Source: Xanthobacteraceae bacterium
Lineage (GTDB): Bacteria > Pseudomonadota > Alphaproteobacteria > Rhizobiales > Xanthobacteraceae
Assembly: GCA_019746355.1 (NCBI GenBank)
Contig: JAIESC010000233.1
Coordinates: 1 to 12,944, forward strand
Reading direction: 5' to 3'
Length of the DNA stretch: 12,944 nucleotides
Part shown: piece after piece, positions 6,008-12,944 of the stretch
Layout of the letters: each line of letters begins with the position of its first letter
Position numbering within the stretch: position 1 is the stretch's first letter
Notes under the pieces: model-generated
What the model was told of the DNA's origin: nothing
The model's input: only the letters and a program-made list of their open reading frames with translations
The model's database searches: none
Made by a program: the position numbers and the translations under genes

Positions 6008-6142
6008 TCGGTTCTGATCGTCGACGACTATTTCCTGGCGCCCTGCGCCCAGGCGGTGAACGAATTCCGCGCCAGGCACGGCATCGCCGAGCCGATCCTG
6101 CCGATCGACGGCATGGGCGCGTATTGGCGGCGTGACCGGTAG
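6008..6142 (+). pseudogene. TylF/macrocin O-methyltransferase-type C-terminal remnant
   Basis: A 44-codon stretch bounded by an in-frame TGA at 6005-6007 and TAG at 6140-6142. It reads VLIVDDYFLAPCAQAVNEF, then RARHGIAEPI and IDGMGAYWRR. This matches the end of TylF-family SAM-dependent methyltransferases: a metal-binding Asp pair in VDDY, the C..AV..FR..HGI pattern, and a final ID..G.YWR. The family is normally about 200-260 aa, so only the last fifth survives. It has no start codon and is a dead fragment. With the GT61 pieces it suggests that a polysaccharide or glycan-modification locus once stood here. Confidence 0.6.
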
Positions 6143-6496
6143 CCGGTTGCTCCGTTGCGGGCGAGCCGTTCGCGACAGCCGCGGCGAGCCGGCCGTCTGC
6201 GGCTCAGATTCGCGCAAGCGTCATCAAAGTCCGCTGCGCGGACACGGTGTTGCAGTTCTGTCTGACGCCTGTACCATCGATCGCTTCAAGTTCAGAAGCG
6301 GTTGTCAGCTTGGCGTGCCCATTTGGGATTCTTCGAAATCCATCCATCGCGATCTCAACCTCCGGACAGCACGAGGCCGGCAGGCGCCATGGCGACCGAC
6401 AGGGTGATCTGATGTTGGGCGCGACATCCGGCGCGCTTGCGCTCAGGGAAGCGAAACAGACGATAAGGGGCGGGCGAAGGCCGCGGCCGCTCGGTT
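6143..6496. other. upstream region of the catabolic cluster, no gene called
   Basis: No convincing gene was found. A minus-strand frame (6204-6358) has a GGAGG eleven bases before its ATG but resembles nothing I know. The promoter of the catabolic cluster should lie here. I see no clear -35/-10 pair or strong operator. Confidence 0.4.
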
Positions 6497-6502
6497 GGAA
6501 GG
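6497..6502 (+). promoter_or_regulatory. ribosome binding site deciding the start of the ThDP enzyme
   Basis: GGAAGG seven bases before ATG 6510. The alternatives TTG 6495 and ATG 6504 have no properly spaced site. Confidence 0.6.
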
Positions 6503-6509
6503 CATGCGC

Positions 6510-8267
6510 ATGAGCAATGAAGACCCATCCTGGGTGGATGTCCCCACGGTGCGAGACGTCGGCGAAGCCGTCGTATCGGCGATGGGACTGGCCGGTATCG
6601 AATATATCTTTTTTACCTCCGGCTCCGAGATCTGCTTCTATCAAGAAGCGATTGCCAAGTTGACGAGTGAAGGCCGCGCGGCGCCCAAGCTCATCACCAT
6701 CACGCACGAGCACGTCGGATTGAACGCAGCCTTGGGCTACGCCGCGGTCAGCGGACGCCCTGCGGTCACAGCCGTGCATGTCGACGCGGGAACGCTTCAC
6801 CAGGGCGGCGCCATCCACACGGCCTATCGCAGCGGCCTGCCGGTGCTGATGACCGCCGGCGCGCCGCCAACGTCTTATCCGGGATCAATTCGCGGGGCGC
6901 GAGGGGTCGGCGGTCATATATGGATGCAACAGGTCTATGATCAGCACGCCATCGTTCGCCAATACGTCAAATGGGATCATCGCCTGGAGTATCAGGACAA
7001 CGCCGGGCTCATGGTCGGCCGAGCGCTGCAATTGGCGTGCAGCCCCCCGTGCGGTCCTGTCTATTTGAGCCTACCGCAGGAAATTTCCCTGCGGCAGATC
7101 GATGGCGCCAAATTTCCTGCGTTGAAGCAGCTTGCGATTGCCCGGCCGCCAGCGCCGGATCGCGAAGGAATTCGCGACATCGCAAGCCGCCTTATTCAAG
7201 CGAAAAATCCGTTCGTCGTCGTTTCCGGATCCGGCCGCAATCCCGCAACCGTACAGGCCCTTGTGCGTCTTTGCGAGATGTCGGGGCTCCCGGCCGTCAA
7301 CTCCATATCTCGAGCATTCCTGTCTTTCCCATTCTCGCATCCGTTGTTTCAAGGTTCGGCGAGTCTGGACAAGGCGGACGTGGTCCTCGTCATCGATGCC
7401 GACATTCCGTGGATGCCGGGCCCTTCGGCCCCCGGGCCTGATTGTTACGTGGCCGTGATCGACATCGACCCGGTCAAACAAAAATTTCCGACCTTCGAAT
7501 TTCCCGCCAATCTGCGCCTGACGTCCGATCCGCTGCTTGCGATAACAGCACTGATCGAAGAGCTGCAGCCTTTGGTCACGTCCGATCACAAGGCGCGGTT
7601 CGCGACGCGTGCCGCCGAATGGGCAAAGGCATCGGAGCGAAAAATCCGCGCGCTTCAGAGCGAGGCCGCCAGTCGGGCCAACGCGCGCCCCATCGACCCG
7701 CTCTGGCTCAGCTATCAAATTGCCGAATCGCTGGAAGAAGACGACATCGTCATCGACGATACGCTGCCCGCAAGCCGCTTCCATGAATTTGTCCGACTGT
7801 CGCGCCCAGGATCGTACATCACGAATCCGGGAACCAGCGGAGGTTGGGCTCCCGGCGCAGCTTTGGGCGCGAAGTTTGCCGCGCCGGATCGCGACGTCAT
7901 CGCCGTTTCAGGCGACGGCTTTTACATGTTTGGTACTCCGGCTCCGGCGTTGTGGGCCGCTGCTCACCACAAGAAGCCGTTCTTGATGGTGGTCTACCAG
8001 AACCGGAGCTACACCACCGCGACGACGCGGCTGAACACCGCATACCCGGACGCGTTCGCGAAGCGACAGGACTTTGATTACCAAGGCGGGTATTTCGATC
8101 CGCCGATCGATTTCGCCCGAGAAGCCGAAGCGGCCGGAGCCTACGGCGAGAGCGTGCGGGATCCCGGCGATATCCGCGCCGCGCTGAAGCGCGGCCGAGA
8201 GCAAATCCGGCGCGGCGTTCCGGCAGTCATCTCGGTATGGCTGCCGCGAATCCTGAAGGCCGATTAG
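6510..8267 (+). CDS. thiamine-diphosphate-dependent enzyme (acetolactate synthase/benzoylformate decarboxylase-like)
   Basis: 585 aa, the usual length for the family. The N-terminal PYR domain carries the cofactor-activating Glu67 (ITHEHVG). The central domain is near residues 195-330, and the C-terminal PP domain has the ThDP/Mg motif GDGFYMFG (468-475) with Asn498 thirty residues later (YQNRSY). Family members decarboxylate 2-keto acids or join the resulting aldehyde to an acceptor. The exact substrate is not readable, and there is no regulatory subunit gene next to it, which argues against branched-chain amino-acid synthesis. It is the first gene of a plus-strand cluster with a solute receptor, a GMC oxidoreductase and a UbiD decarboxylase, so a catabolic keto-acid role is likely. 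The start was chosen by the GGAAGG site at 6497-6502. Confidence 0.9.
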   Translation: MSNEDPSWVDVPTVRDVGEAVVSAMGLAGIEYIFFTSGSEICFYQEAIAKLTSEGRAAPKLITITHEHVGLNAALGYAAVSGRPAVTAVHVDAGTLHQGGAIHTAYRSGLPVLMTAGAPPTSYPGSIRGARGVGGHIWMQQVYDQHAIVRQYVKWDHRLEYQDNAGLMVGRALQLACSPPCGPVYLSLPQEISLRQIDGAKFPALKQLAIARPPAPDREGIRDIASRLIQAKNPFVVVSGSGRNPATVQALVRLCEMSGLPAVNSISRAFLSFPFSHPLFQGSASLDKADVVLVIDADIPWMPGPSAPGPDCYVAVIDIDPVKQKFPTFEFPANLRLTSDPLLAITALIEELQPLVTSDHKARFATRAAEWAKASERKIRALQSEAASRANARPIDPLWLSYQIAESLEEDDIVIDDTLPASRFHEFVRLSRPGSYITNPGTSGGWAPGAALGAKFAAPDRDVIAVSGDGFYMFGTPAPALWAAAHHKKPFLMVVYQNRSYTTATTRLNTAYPDAFAKRQDFDYQGGYFDPPIDFAREAEAAGAYGESVRDPGDIRAALKRGREQIRRGVPAVISVWLPRILKAD

Positions 8268-8344
8268 ATGTCGCGCGAGAACCTCTCGTCATCCGCGACC
8301 GCGAATTCGACACGAGGCATCCGTCGTCACGTCAGGAATCCGCA

Positions 8345-9310
8345 ATGAGACATGTGTATACGCTGCTCATCTGCCTTGCCGCCGCTGTGGCCAGCGCAGC
8401 CGGCGCACAACCTTATCCGAGTCGGACGATCACCGTCGTTGTCCCGTTTGCCGCCGGCGGGGCGGTCGATGTCATGGCTCGGCTGTTTGCCGCCAAGATG
8501 AGCGAAGGCGTCGGCCAGCCCGTGGTCGTGGAAAATCGCGGCGGGGGTGGTGCGATTATCGGCATTGGTGCAGTGGCGACGGGCGATTCCGATGGCTACA
8601 GGATCCTGTACAGTCCAAACAGCGTGGCCATTCTCCCGGCGCTGTATCACAAATTGTCATTCAATCCGGAGAAAGACCTCGTTCCGGTCAGCCAGGCATT
8701 GACCAGCACACTTGTTCTCGCAGCGCATCCGAAACTCGGCGTGTCGAGCGTGCAGGAGCTCATCTCCTTTGCGAAAGCAAATCCCGGGAAACTCAATTTT
8801 GGTTCTGCCGGAGTGGCCGATCCGCTGCAATTGGGCGTGGAGATGCTGAAAACGACGACCGGAATACAGGCGCAGGCCATTCCGTTCCGAGGGCAAGGAC
8901 CAATGTTCACGGCGCTCCTGGCGGGGGAGATCGACATCGGAATTGTGTCCCTCCAAACTGCGTTGCCTTCGATCCAGAGCGGCATGCTCCGCCCGCTCGG
9001 CGTCACCGGCGGCAAACGCGCCAAGTCGCTCCCGCAGGTGCCGACAATTGCGGAGGCCGGGGTCCCAGGCTACGAGCTCACGAGCTGGCACGGCTTTTTT
9101 GCTCCAGCGCGAACCCCCTCCGAGGTCATCGCGCGCCTCCACGGCGAGGTGGTGCGCGCGGCGACCCTTCCTGACGTGAGACTTCGCATTGAATCGGCGG
9201 GCAACGAAGTGATCGCCAATTCACCGCAGGAGTTTGAAGCGATATTTCGTTCGGACGTACAGAAGTTCAAGAAGCTCGTCCAAGAGGCCAAACTTCCCGC
9301 CCAGGACTGA
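8345..9310 (+). CDS. TctC/Bug-family periplasmic solute-binding receptor
   Basis: 321 aa. The Sec signal peptide ends AGA-QPYPSR, with likely cleavage after Ala21. The mature protein opens with the family mark YPSRTITVVVPFAAGG, followed by GQPVVVENRGGGG, DGYRIL and PTIAEAGVPGYE. Such receptors bind carboxylates (tricarboxylates, aromatic acids, nicotinate and others) and may feed a TctAB permease. No permease gene is in the window, as is common for the many orphan Bug genes. AGGA seven bases before ATG 8345 supports this start; the frame extends upstream to 8237, overlapping the previous gene, but would bury the signal peptide. The gap to the ThDP gene is 77 bases, so co-transcription is likely. 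Confidence 0.92.
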   Translation: MRHVYTLLICLAAAVASAAGAQPYPSRTITVVVPFAAGGAVDVMARLFAAKMSEGVGQPVVVENRGGGGAIIGIGAVATGDSDGYRILYSPNSVAILPALYHKLSFNPEKDLVPVSQALTSTLVLAAHPKLGVSSVQELISFAKANPGKLNFGSAGVADPLQLGVEMLKTTTGIQAQAIPFRGQGPMFTALLAGEIDIGIVSLQTALPSIQSGMLRPLGVTGGKRAKSLPQVPTIAEAGVPGYELTSWHGFFAPARTPSEVIARLHGEVVRAATLPDVRLRIESAGNEVIANSPQEFEAIFRSDVQKFKKLVQEAKLPAQD

Positions 9311-9316
9311 TCCGGC

Positions 9317-9347
9317 AGCGCTCCCGCAGCAAAGCCGCGGGAGCGCT
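9317..9347 (+). terminator. 11-bp perfect stem-loop after the receptor gene
   Basis: AGCGCTCCCGC (9317-9327) and GCGGGAGCGCT (9337-9347) around a 9-nt loop, starting six bases after the receptor stop. It has no U-run, so it is not a classical intrinsic terminator. It could reduce read-through to the GMC gene or protect the upstream mRNA end. The remaining 9348-9477 holds nothing I recognise. Confidence 0.55.
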
Positions 9348-9477
9348 TCAAGGTGCGTGCTGCAGTTGCGGAGCGCAATCCCTCAGGCGGCGGAGCCATC
9401 GCGCGCCATTTGTCGACCGGTGACCCGTCAGCGGCAGCCCCATTAAAAACCAGCTCCGGCCCACAACAGAGAACGCG

Positions 9478-11103
9478 ATGCCCAAGGACGTCTACGATTT
9501 TGTCATAGTTGGCGCCGGCTCGGCGGGCTGCGTGCTCGCCAATCGTCTCAGCGAACAGTCCGACGTCGACGTTCTTCTGCTTGAAGCGGGCGGACGCGAT
9601 CTCAACCCGCTGATTTCCATCCCTCTCGGCATGGGCCAGATGCATCGATATCGGATGCACGACTGGGGATTCGAATCCGAGCCCGAAGAACACCTCGGGG
9701 GCCGCCGCATCGATGCGATGCGGGGAAAGGTGCTGGGCGGTTCTTCTTCAATCAACGTGATGGCATACACGCGCGGAAACCCACTCGACTACGATCGCTG
9801 GAGTCGAAACGGCGCGCACGGCTGGCGGTATGACGAAGTGCTGCCCTACTTCCGGCGCTGCGAGACATGGGAGGGCGGCGCCAATTCCTGGCGCGGCGGC
9901 ACCGGTCCCCTTGGGACCGAATTCGCGAAAACCACCGATCCGATCTTTGCCGCCTGGGCCGCGAGCGGACAGGCCGCCGGCTATCCGGTCGTGGAAGACT
10001 ACAACGCACAAACACAGGAAGGCTTTGGCAAAGGCCAGTACACGATCAGAGAGGGTCGAAGATCGTCCTCCTCAAGCGCATATTTGAAGCCTGCTCTTGC
10101 CAGAAAGAATCTCGAAGTGCGAACGCGTGCTCGCGCGCGACGCGTTATTTTTGAAGGCAATCGCGCGGTCGGCGTCGAATATGAAAGGCGCGGATCGCTC
10201 GCAATCGCACGTGCCTCTCAGGAGGTGATCCTTGCGGCGGGTGCTTTCAACACGCCGCAGCTGCTCATGCTGTCCGGTGTCGGCCCCGCCGATCACCTTC
10301 GTGAAATGGGCATCCGTCCACTCGCGGACCTCCCTGTTGGCCAGTCCCTTCAAGACCATTTCGGCGTCTGGATTTCGTATGCGCGTCGGGCCCCGGGACG
10401 ATTCCATCGGGAAATGCGCTTCGATCGGATGGCGACGAGCGTGCTCCGCGCATATCTGTTCGGGACCGGTCCGGCGACCGTGGTTCCCGGGGGACTTCAC
10501 GCCTTTATCAAGACGGATCCCCGGCTCGAGGTGCCGGACATCGAATTCATGTTTCATACGGTGCCGCCCGAGGCACGACTGTGGTTCCCGGGTCTCATCC
10601 CAGGCTACCCGGATGGGTATGGAATCCGGCCGACACTGTTGCATCCGAAAAGTCTTGGACGGGTTCGGCTGCGCTCGTCGGATCCGAAGGACCCGATCCG
10701 GATCTTCTTCAATGCGCTGTCCGAGCCTGAGGATCTCCGGGTGCTGCGCGAGGGCTTCAAGCGGGCGCGAGAGATCGGCATGCAGAAGCCGCTCGATCCC
10801 TTCCGCTGCAACGAGACTTCGCCCGGTTCAGACGTTCGCAGCGATGCCGAGATCGATGCCTTTATCCGCAGGACAGGGGCCAACGCCTACCACTCGGTCG
10901 GGACATGCAGGATGGGAAGCGACGACAGGTCGGTTTGCGATCCGCAACTGCGGGTGCGCGGTATCGAGCGGCTGCGGGTCTGTGATGCGTCGGCCATGCC
11001 GGACCTCGTCTCCGCGCATATCAACGCGTGCGTCCTGATGATGGCGGAGAAGGCCTCTGACCTCATCCGCGGCAATGGCGTGGCTGGTGAAAAATTGCAG
11101 TGA
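9478..11103 (+). CDS. GMC-family FAD-dependent oxidoreductase (alcohol/choline dehydrogenase-like)
   Basis: 541 aa. The FAD-binding Rossmann motif VGAGSAGCVLANRLSE has its glycines at 12, 14 and 17 and the ribose-binding Glu at 36. GMC signature 1 RGKVLGGSSSIN is at residues 82-93 and signature 2 GAFNTPQLLMLSGVGP at 255-270. The catalytic pair is His472 (AYHSVGTCRMG) and Asn516 (SAHINACVLMMAEKAS). These enzymes oxidise primary alcohols, polyethylene glycols or choline to aldehydes. There is no signal peptide, so it is cytoplasmic. The start ATG has only a weak AGAGA site. Being between the receptor and the decarboxylase, it probably oxidises an alcohol intermediate; the substrate is unknown. 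Confidence 0.93.
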   Translation: MPKDVYDFVIVGAGSAGCVLANRLSEQSDVDVLLLEAGGRDLNPLISIPLGMGQMHRYRMHDWGFESEPEEHLGGRRIDAMRGKVLGGSSSINVMAYTRGNPLDYDRWSRNGAHGWRYDEVLPYFRRCETWEGGANSWRGGTGPLGTEFAKTTDPIFAAWAASGQAAGYPVVEDYNAQTQEGFGKGQYTIREGRRSSSSSAYLKPALARKNLEVRTRARARRVIFEGNRAVGVEYERRGSLAIARASQEVILAAGAFNTPQLLMLSGVGPADHLREMGIRPLADLPVGQSLQDHFGVWISYARRAPGRFHREMRFDRMATSVLRAYLFGTGPATVVPGGLHAFIKTDPRLEVPDIEFMFHTVPPEARLWFPGLIPGYPDGYGIRPTLLHPKSLGRVRLRSSDPKDPIRIFFNALSEPEDLRVLREGFKRAREIGMQKPLDPFRCNETSPGSDVRSDAEIDAFIRRTGANAYHSVGTCRMGSDDRSVCDPQLRVRGIERLRVCDASAMPDLVSAHINACVLMMAEKASDLIRGNGVAGEKLQ

Positions 11104-11140
11104 TGCGCCGCTGGCCATGATGCGGAGTGTTGCTGATGAT

Positions 11141-11168
11141 CCGCGGTGTTCCCTCCGCGGTGTTCCCT
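11141..11168 (+). repeat. perfect 14-bp tandem duplication in the ubiD-like leader
   Basis: CCGCGGTGTTCCCT occurs twice, back to back (11141-11154 and 11155-11168). A shorter degenerate echo TGCGTTCCCTTG follows. It lies 30 bases before the UbiD start codon. The unit length of 14 is not a multiple of three, consistent with non-coding sequence. Confidence 0.7.
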
Positions 11169-11197
11169 TGTTGCGTTCCCTTGGGGTGGAGGAATTG

Positions 11198-12646
11198 ATG
11201 TACCGAGACTTGCGCGAATTCATCGGCCTCGTCGGCGAGATGGGCCTGCTGCGCCATGTGGAGGGGGCCGACGCGCATCTGGAGATCGGCGGGATAACCG
11301 AGGTTGCCGCTTCCCGGCCGGAGAGTCCGATGCTGCTGTTCGATTCGATCGTCGGCTATCCGCGCGGATTCCGCGTTCTCACCAATGCGACCTTCAACAT
11401 CCGAATGGCCGCTTTGGCGTTGGGACTCGACCCGGAGCTCGGTCCGCTTGATGCGCTCAAGGCATGGAAGCTCAAAAGCGGAAGAACGAAACCCATTCCG
11501 CCGGCCGTTGTCGGACATGCCGCCTTTCTCGAGAACACAATGCGGGGACCGGATGTGGACCTTGACCGCTTTCCGGTTCCACATTGGCGCGAACACGATG
11601 GCGGCCCGTATATCGGCACCTCCGCGCTGGTCATCACGCGCGATCCGCAGAACGAGTGGACCAACACGGCGATCTATCGCGTGCAGAAGCACTCGAAAAA
11701 CCGTGTCACGGTCCAGTTCGATCACCGCGGCAGACACGGGTATATGATCGCGCAAAAATACTGGGGCGCCGGCAAGGCATGCCCGATCGCCATTGCCATC
11801 GGCGAAGATCCCTCGCTGTTTTTCGCGGCGATCGAACCGGTCCCCGAGGGAAAAACGGAATATGACAATGCAGGCGGTCTCAAAGGGATGCCCATCGAGG
11901 TGTATCCAGGCCCGGAAACCGGGATTCTGGTGCCGGCCTACTCCGAAATCGTTTTGGAGGGCCTGCTGTTACCGCCGGATCAACAAACCCTCCTGGAAGG
12001 ACCGATCGGCGAATTCACCGGATACTATGCAGGCGAACCGAAGCCGTGCCCGGTTGTCGAGGTGACTGCAGTTCACCATCGCAACGATCCGATCCTCTAT
12101 GGTGCTCCTCCGCTCAAGCCGCCCCGTGGGGCACACTTCGGACCTTTTCGCGCGGCCCGTCTCTGGAACGTGCTGGAAGCGGCAGGCATCACCGACATTG
12201 TCGGCGTTTGGCCGCACCTCAGCAGTCTGATGATCGTGATCGCCTTGAAGCAACGTTACGCGGGTCATGCCAAACGGGCAGGCCTCATCGCGGCCGCGAA
12301 CGCCTACATGGGGCGGCTTGTGGTCGTCGTGGACGAGGACATTGATCCGTCGAGCCTGGAAGATGTCATGTGGGCCGTGGCCACCCGCTGCGAGGCCAGC
12401 GAATCGATCGACATCATCAGAAACGCCTGGTCGTCACATCTCGATCCGAGAATCAGCCCCGACGACAAGTCGCGGGGTGTGACCACCCATTCCAAGCTCA
12501 TTATCGAGGCGTGTCGGCCGTTTTCGTGGATGGACCGGTTTCCGCTGCCGACCGCGCTGTCGCCTGATGCTGCGCGGAGGATCAATGAGAAATGGAACAG
12601 GGCGTTGGATGGCGGCAGCAACAGACGCGACGCCGGGGCCGGCTGA
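11198..12646 (+). CDS. UbiD-family prenylated-FMN-dependent (de)carboxylase
   Basis: 482 aa, typical for UbiD-like enzymes. It opens YRDLREFIGLVGEMGLLRHV. The catalytic triad expected from fungal Fdc1 (Arg-Glu-Glu) is visible as Arg161 (AIYRVQKHSKNR), Glu267 and Glu272 (LLEGPIGEFTGYY), and the spacing is close to the reference. Such enzymes reversibly decarboxylate aromatic or alpha,beta-unsaturated acids using prFMN, which is made by a UbiX-type enzyme not encoded in this window. GGAGG five bases before ATG 11198 fixes the start; an upstream frame to 11075 would overlap the GMC gene and read through the tandem repeat. The gap to the GMC stop is 94 bases. The role is probably catabolic and not ubiquinone synthesis, given the neighbours. 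Confidence 0.92.
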   Translation: MYRDLREFIGLVGEMGLLRHVEGADAHLEIGGITEVAASRPESPMLLFDSIVGYPRGFRVLTNATFNIRMAALALGLDPELGPLDALKAWKLKSGRTKPIPPAVVGHAAFLENTMRGPDVDLDRFPVPHWREHDGGPYIGTSALVITRDPQNEWTNTAIYRVQKHSKNRVTVQFDHRGRHGYMIAQKYWGAGKACPIAIAIGEDPSLFFAAIEPVPEGKTEYDNAGGLKGMPIEVYPGPETGILVPAYSEIVLEGLLLPPDQQTLLEGPIGEFTGYYAGEPKPCPVVEVTAVHHRNDPILYGAPPLKPPRGAHFGPFRAARLWNVLEAAGITDIVGVWPHLSSLMIVIALKQRYAGHAKRAGLIAAANAYMGRLVVVVDEDIDPSSLEDVMWAVATRCEASESIDIIRNAWSSHLDPRISPDDKSRGVTTHSKLIIEACRPFSWMDRFPLPTALSPDAARRINEKWNRALDGGSNRRDAGAG

Positions 12647-12664
12647 GCGGTTCCGGGCAGGCCA

Positions 12665-12674
12665 TCACATGTGA
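12665..12674. promoter_or_regulatory. perfect palindrome TCACATGTGA downstream of ubiD-like gene
   Basis: A 10-bp perfect palindrome 18 bases after the UbiD stop, in the 278-base gap before the next gene. It might be an operator for that gene, but it is far from its start. Chance cannot be excluded. Confidence 0.2.
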
Positions 12675-12861
12675 CGCGACTCGGGTGCTGCGCTCCCTCA
12701 GCACGAGCGTGATGCTGGACGTCATGCTGCGAACATCAGCGAATTGAGCCCGGCAGTGGCGCCCTCTGGTCCGCGTTTGCCTATCGAGCACTCCACTGGC
12801 CGGCGCGGACATGCATCTCCGGTCCGCGGCCACGCGCTCGCGCGCCTTCCGCGCCCAGAGG

Positions 12862-12891
12862 ACCCCCACCCCGACCCTCCCCCTTTCAGGG
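12862..12891. repeat. C-rich tract of the CCCACCCCGACCCTCCCCC type
   Basis: A C-rich run followed by TTTCAGGG. From memory it resembles a dispersed intergenic motif (CCTCACCCCGACCCTCTCCC-like) common in proteobacteria. There is only one copy here, so this is tentative. Confidence 0.3.
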
Positions 12892-12924
12892 CTACAAGAT
12901 TCACACATTTCGGAGGCTCCAACC

Positions 12925-12944
12925 ATGCTTGATCGCGTGGAACT
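12925..12944 (+). CDS. start of the next gene in the cluster (cut by the window edge)
   Basis: ATG 12925 with a strong GGAGG (12912-12916) eight bases upstream. The first codons read MLDRVE and nothing more is visible. It has the same orientation as the catabolic genes, so it is probably part of that cluster, 278 bases after the UbiD stop. Confidence 0.6.

Noticed and set aside
6204..6818. 204-codon minus-strand frame overlapping the start of the ThDP gene
   Set aside because: It is antisense to a clear gene over much of its length, without recognisable motifs; a GC-rich shadow frame.
7071..7784. 237-codon minus-strand frame inside the ThDP enzyme gene
   Set aside because: Antisense shadow of a well-conserved gene with no motif of its own.
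10072..10644. 190-codon minus-strand frame inside the GMC gene
   Set aside because: Antisense shadow; the plus strand carries GMC signatures and catalytic residues.
11063..11755. 230-codon minus-strand frame over the ubiD-like leader and gene start
   Set aside because: Antisense shadow that reads through the 14-bp tandem repeat.
1..12944. CRISPR arrays, tRNA or rRNA genes
   Set aside because: No regularly spaced direct repeats, and no cloverleaf or rRNA-like sequence was seen. The repeats present are element ends, a palindrome and one tandem pair.

Overview
The window is GC-rich. Its gene content (a TctC/Bug-type periplasmic receptor, a UbiD-family decarboxylase, a GMC oxidoreductase, a lipoprotein with a normal lipobox, and an inserted palindrome built around CCCCGGA-TCAAG-TCCGGGG) suggests a proteobacterium. 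A Bradyrhizobium-like alphaproteobacterium is my best guess. That assignment is an inference from family habits; no rRNA or marker gene is present.

Left half (1-6500), a gene graveyard and mobile-element zone, mostly on the minus strand. Two paralogous two-gene modules lie about 3 kb apart. Each has a membrane-anchored protein of an unrecognised family followed immediately by a class 3 (GHSLGGG) lipase gene. Module 1 is 419-2280 and module 2 is 4162-5342, and even their upstream regions (promoter-like hexamers, a 10-12 bp palindrome) align. Both lipase genes are broken by the same insertion sequence, a RAYT/Y1-type HUH transposase element with 27-bp perfect terminal inverted repeats. The insertions are in the same orientation but at different places. 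The left copy (1-418) runs off the window. The right copy (3281-4153) is complete, but its transposase is disrupted by an 87-bp palindromic repeat. Two further left-end stubs of the element (2366-2639) sit head to tail. Between the stubs and the full copy is the C-terminal part of a GT61 glycosyltransferase. A possible N-terminal piece of the same kind of protein lies at 5343-5688, on the far side of module 2. A C-terminal remnant of a TylF-type methyltransferase is at 6008-6142.

Right half (6510-12944), a clean co-directional plus-strand catabolic cluster. In order: a thiamine-diphosphate (acetolactate synthase/benzoylformate decarboxylase-like) enzyme, a TctC/Bug solute receptor, a GMC-family FAD alcohol dehydrogenase, a UbiD-family prFMN decarboxylase, and the first codons of another gene at the right edge. 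Together they read as an uptake and degradation pathway for an organic acid or aromatic/keto-acid substrate: the receptor captures it, GMC oxidises an alcohol, and the ThDP and UbiD enzymes perform C-C cleavage or decarboxylation. The substrate cannot be told from sequence alone. The ubiD-like leader carries a perfect 14-bp tandem duplication, and a strong stem-loop follows the receptor gene.

The most unusual item is the duplicated anchored-protein/lipase module. Its organisation resembles lipase effector/immunity pairs, and it has been hit twice by the same element.
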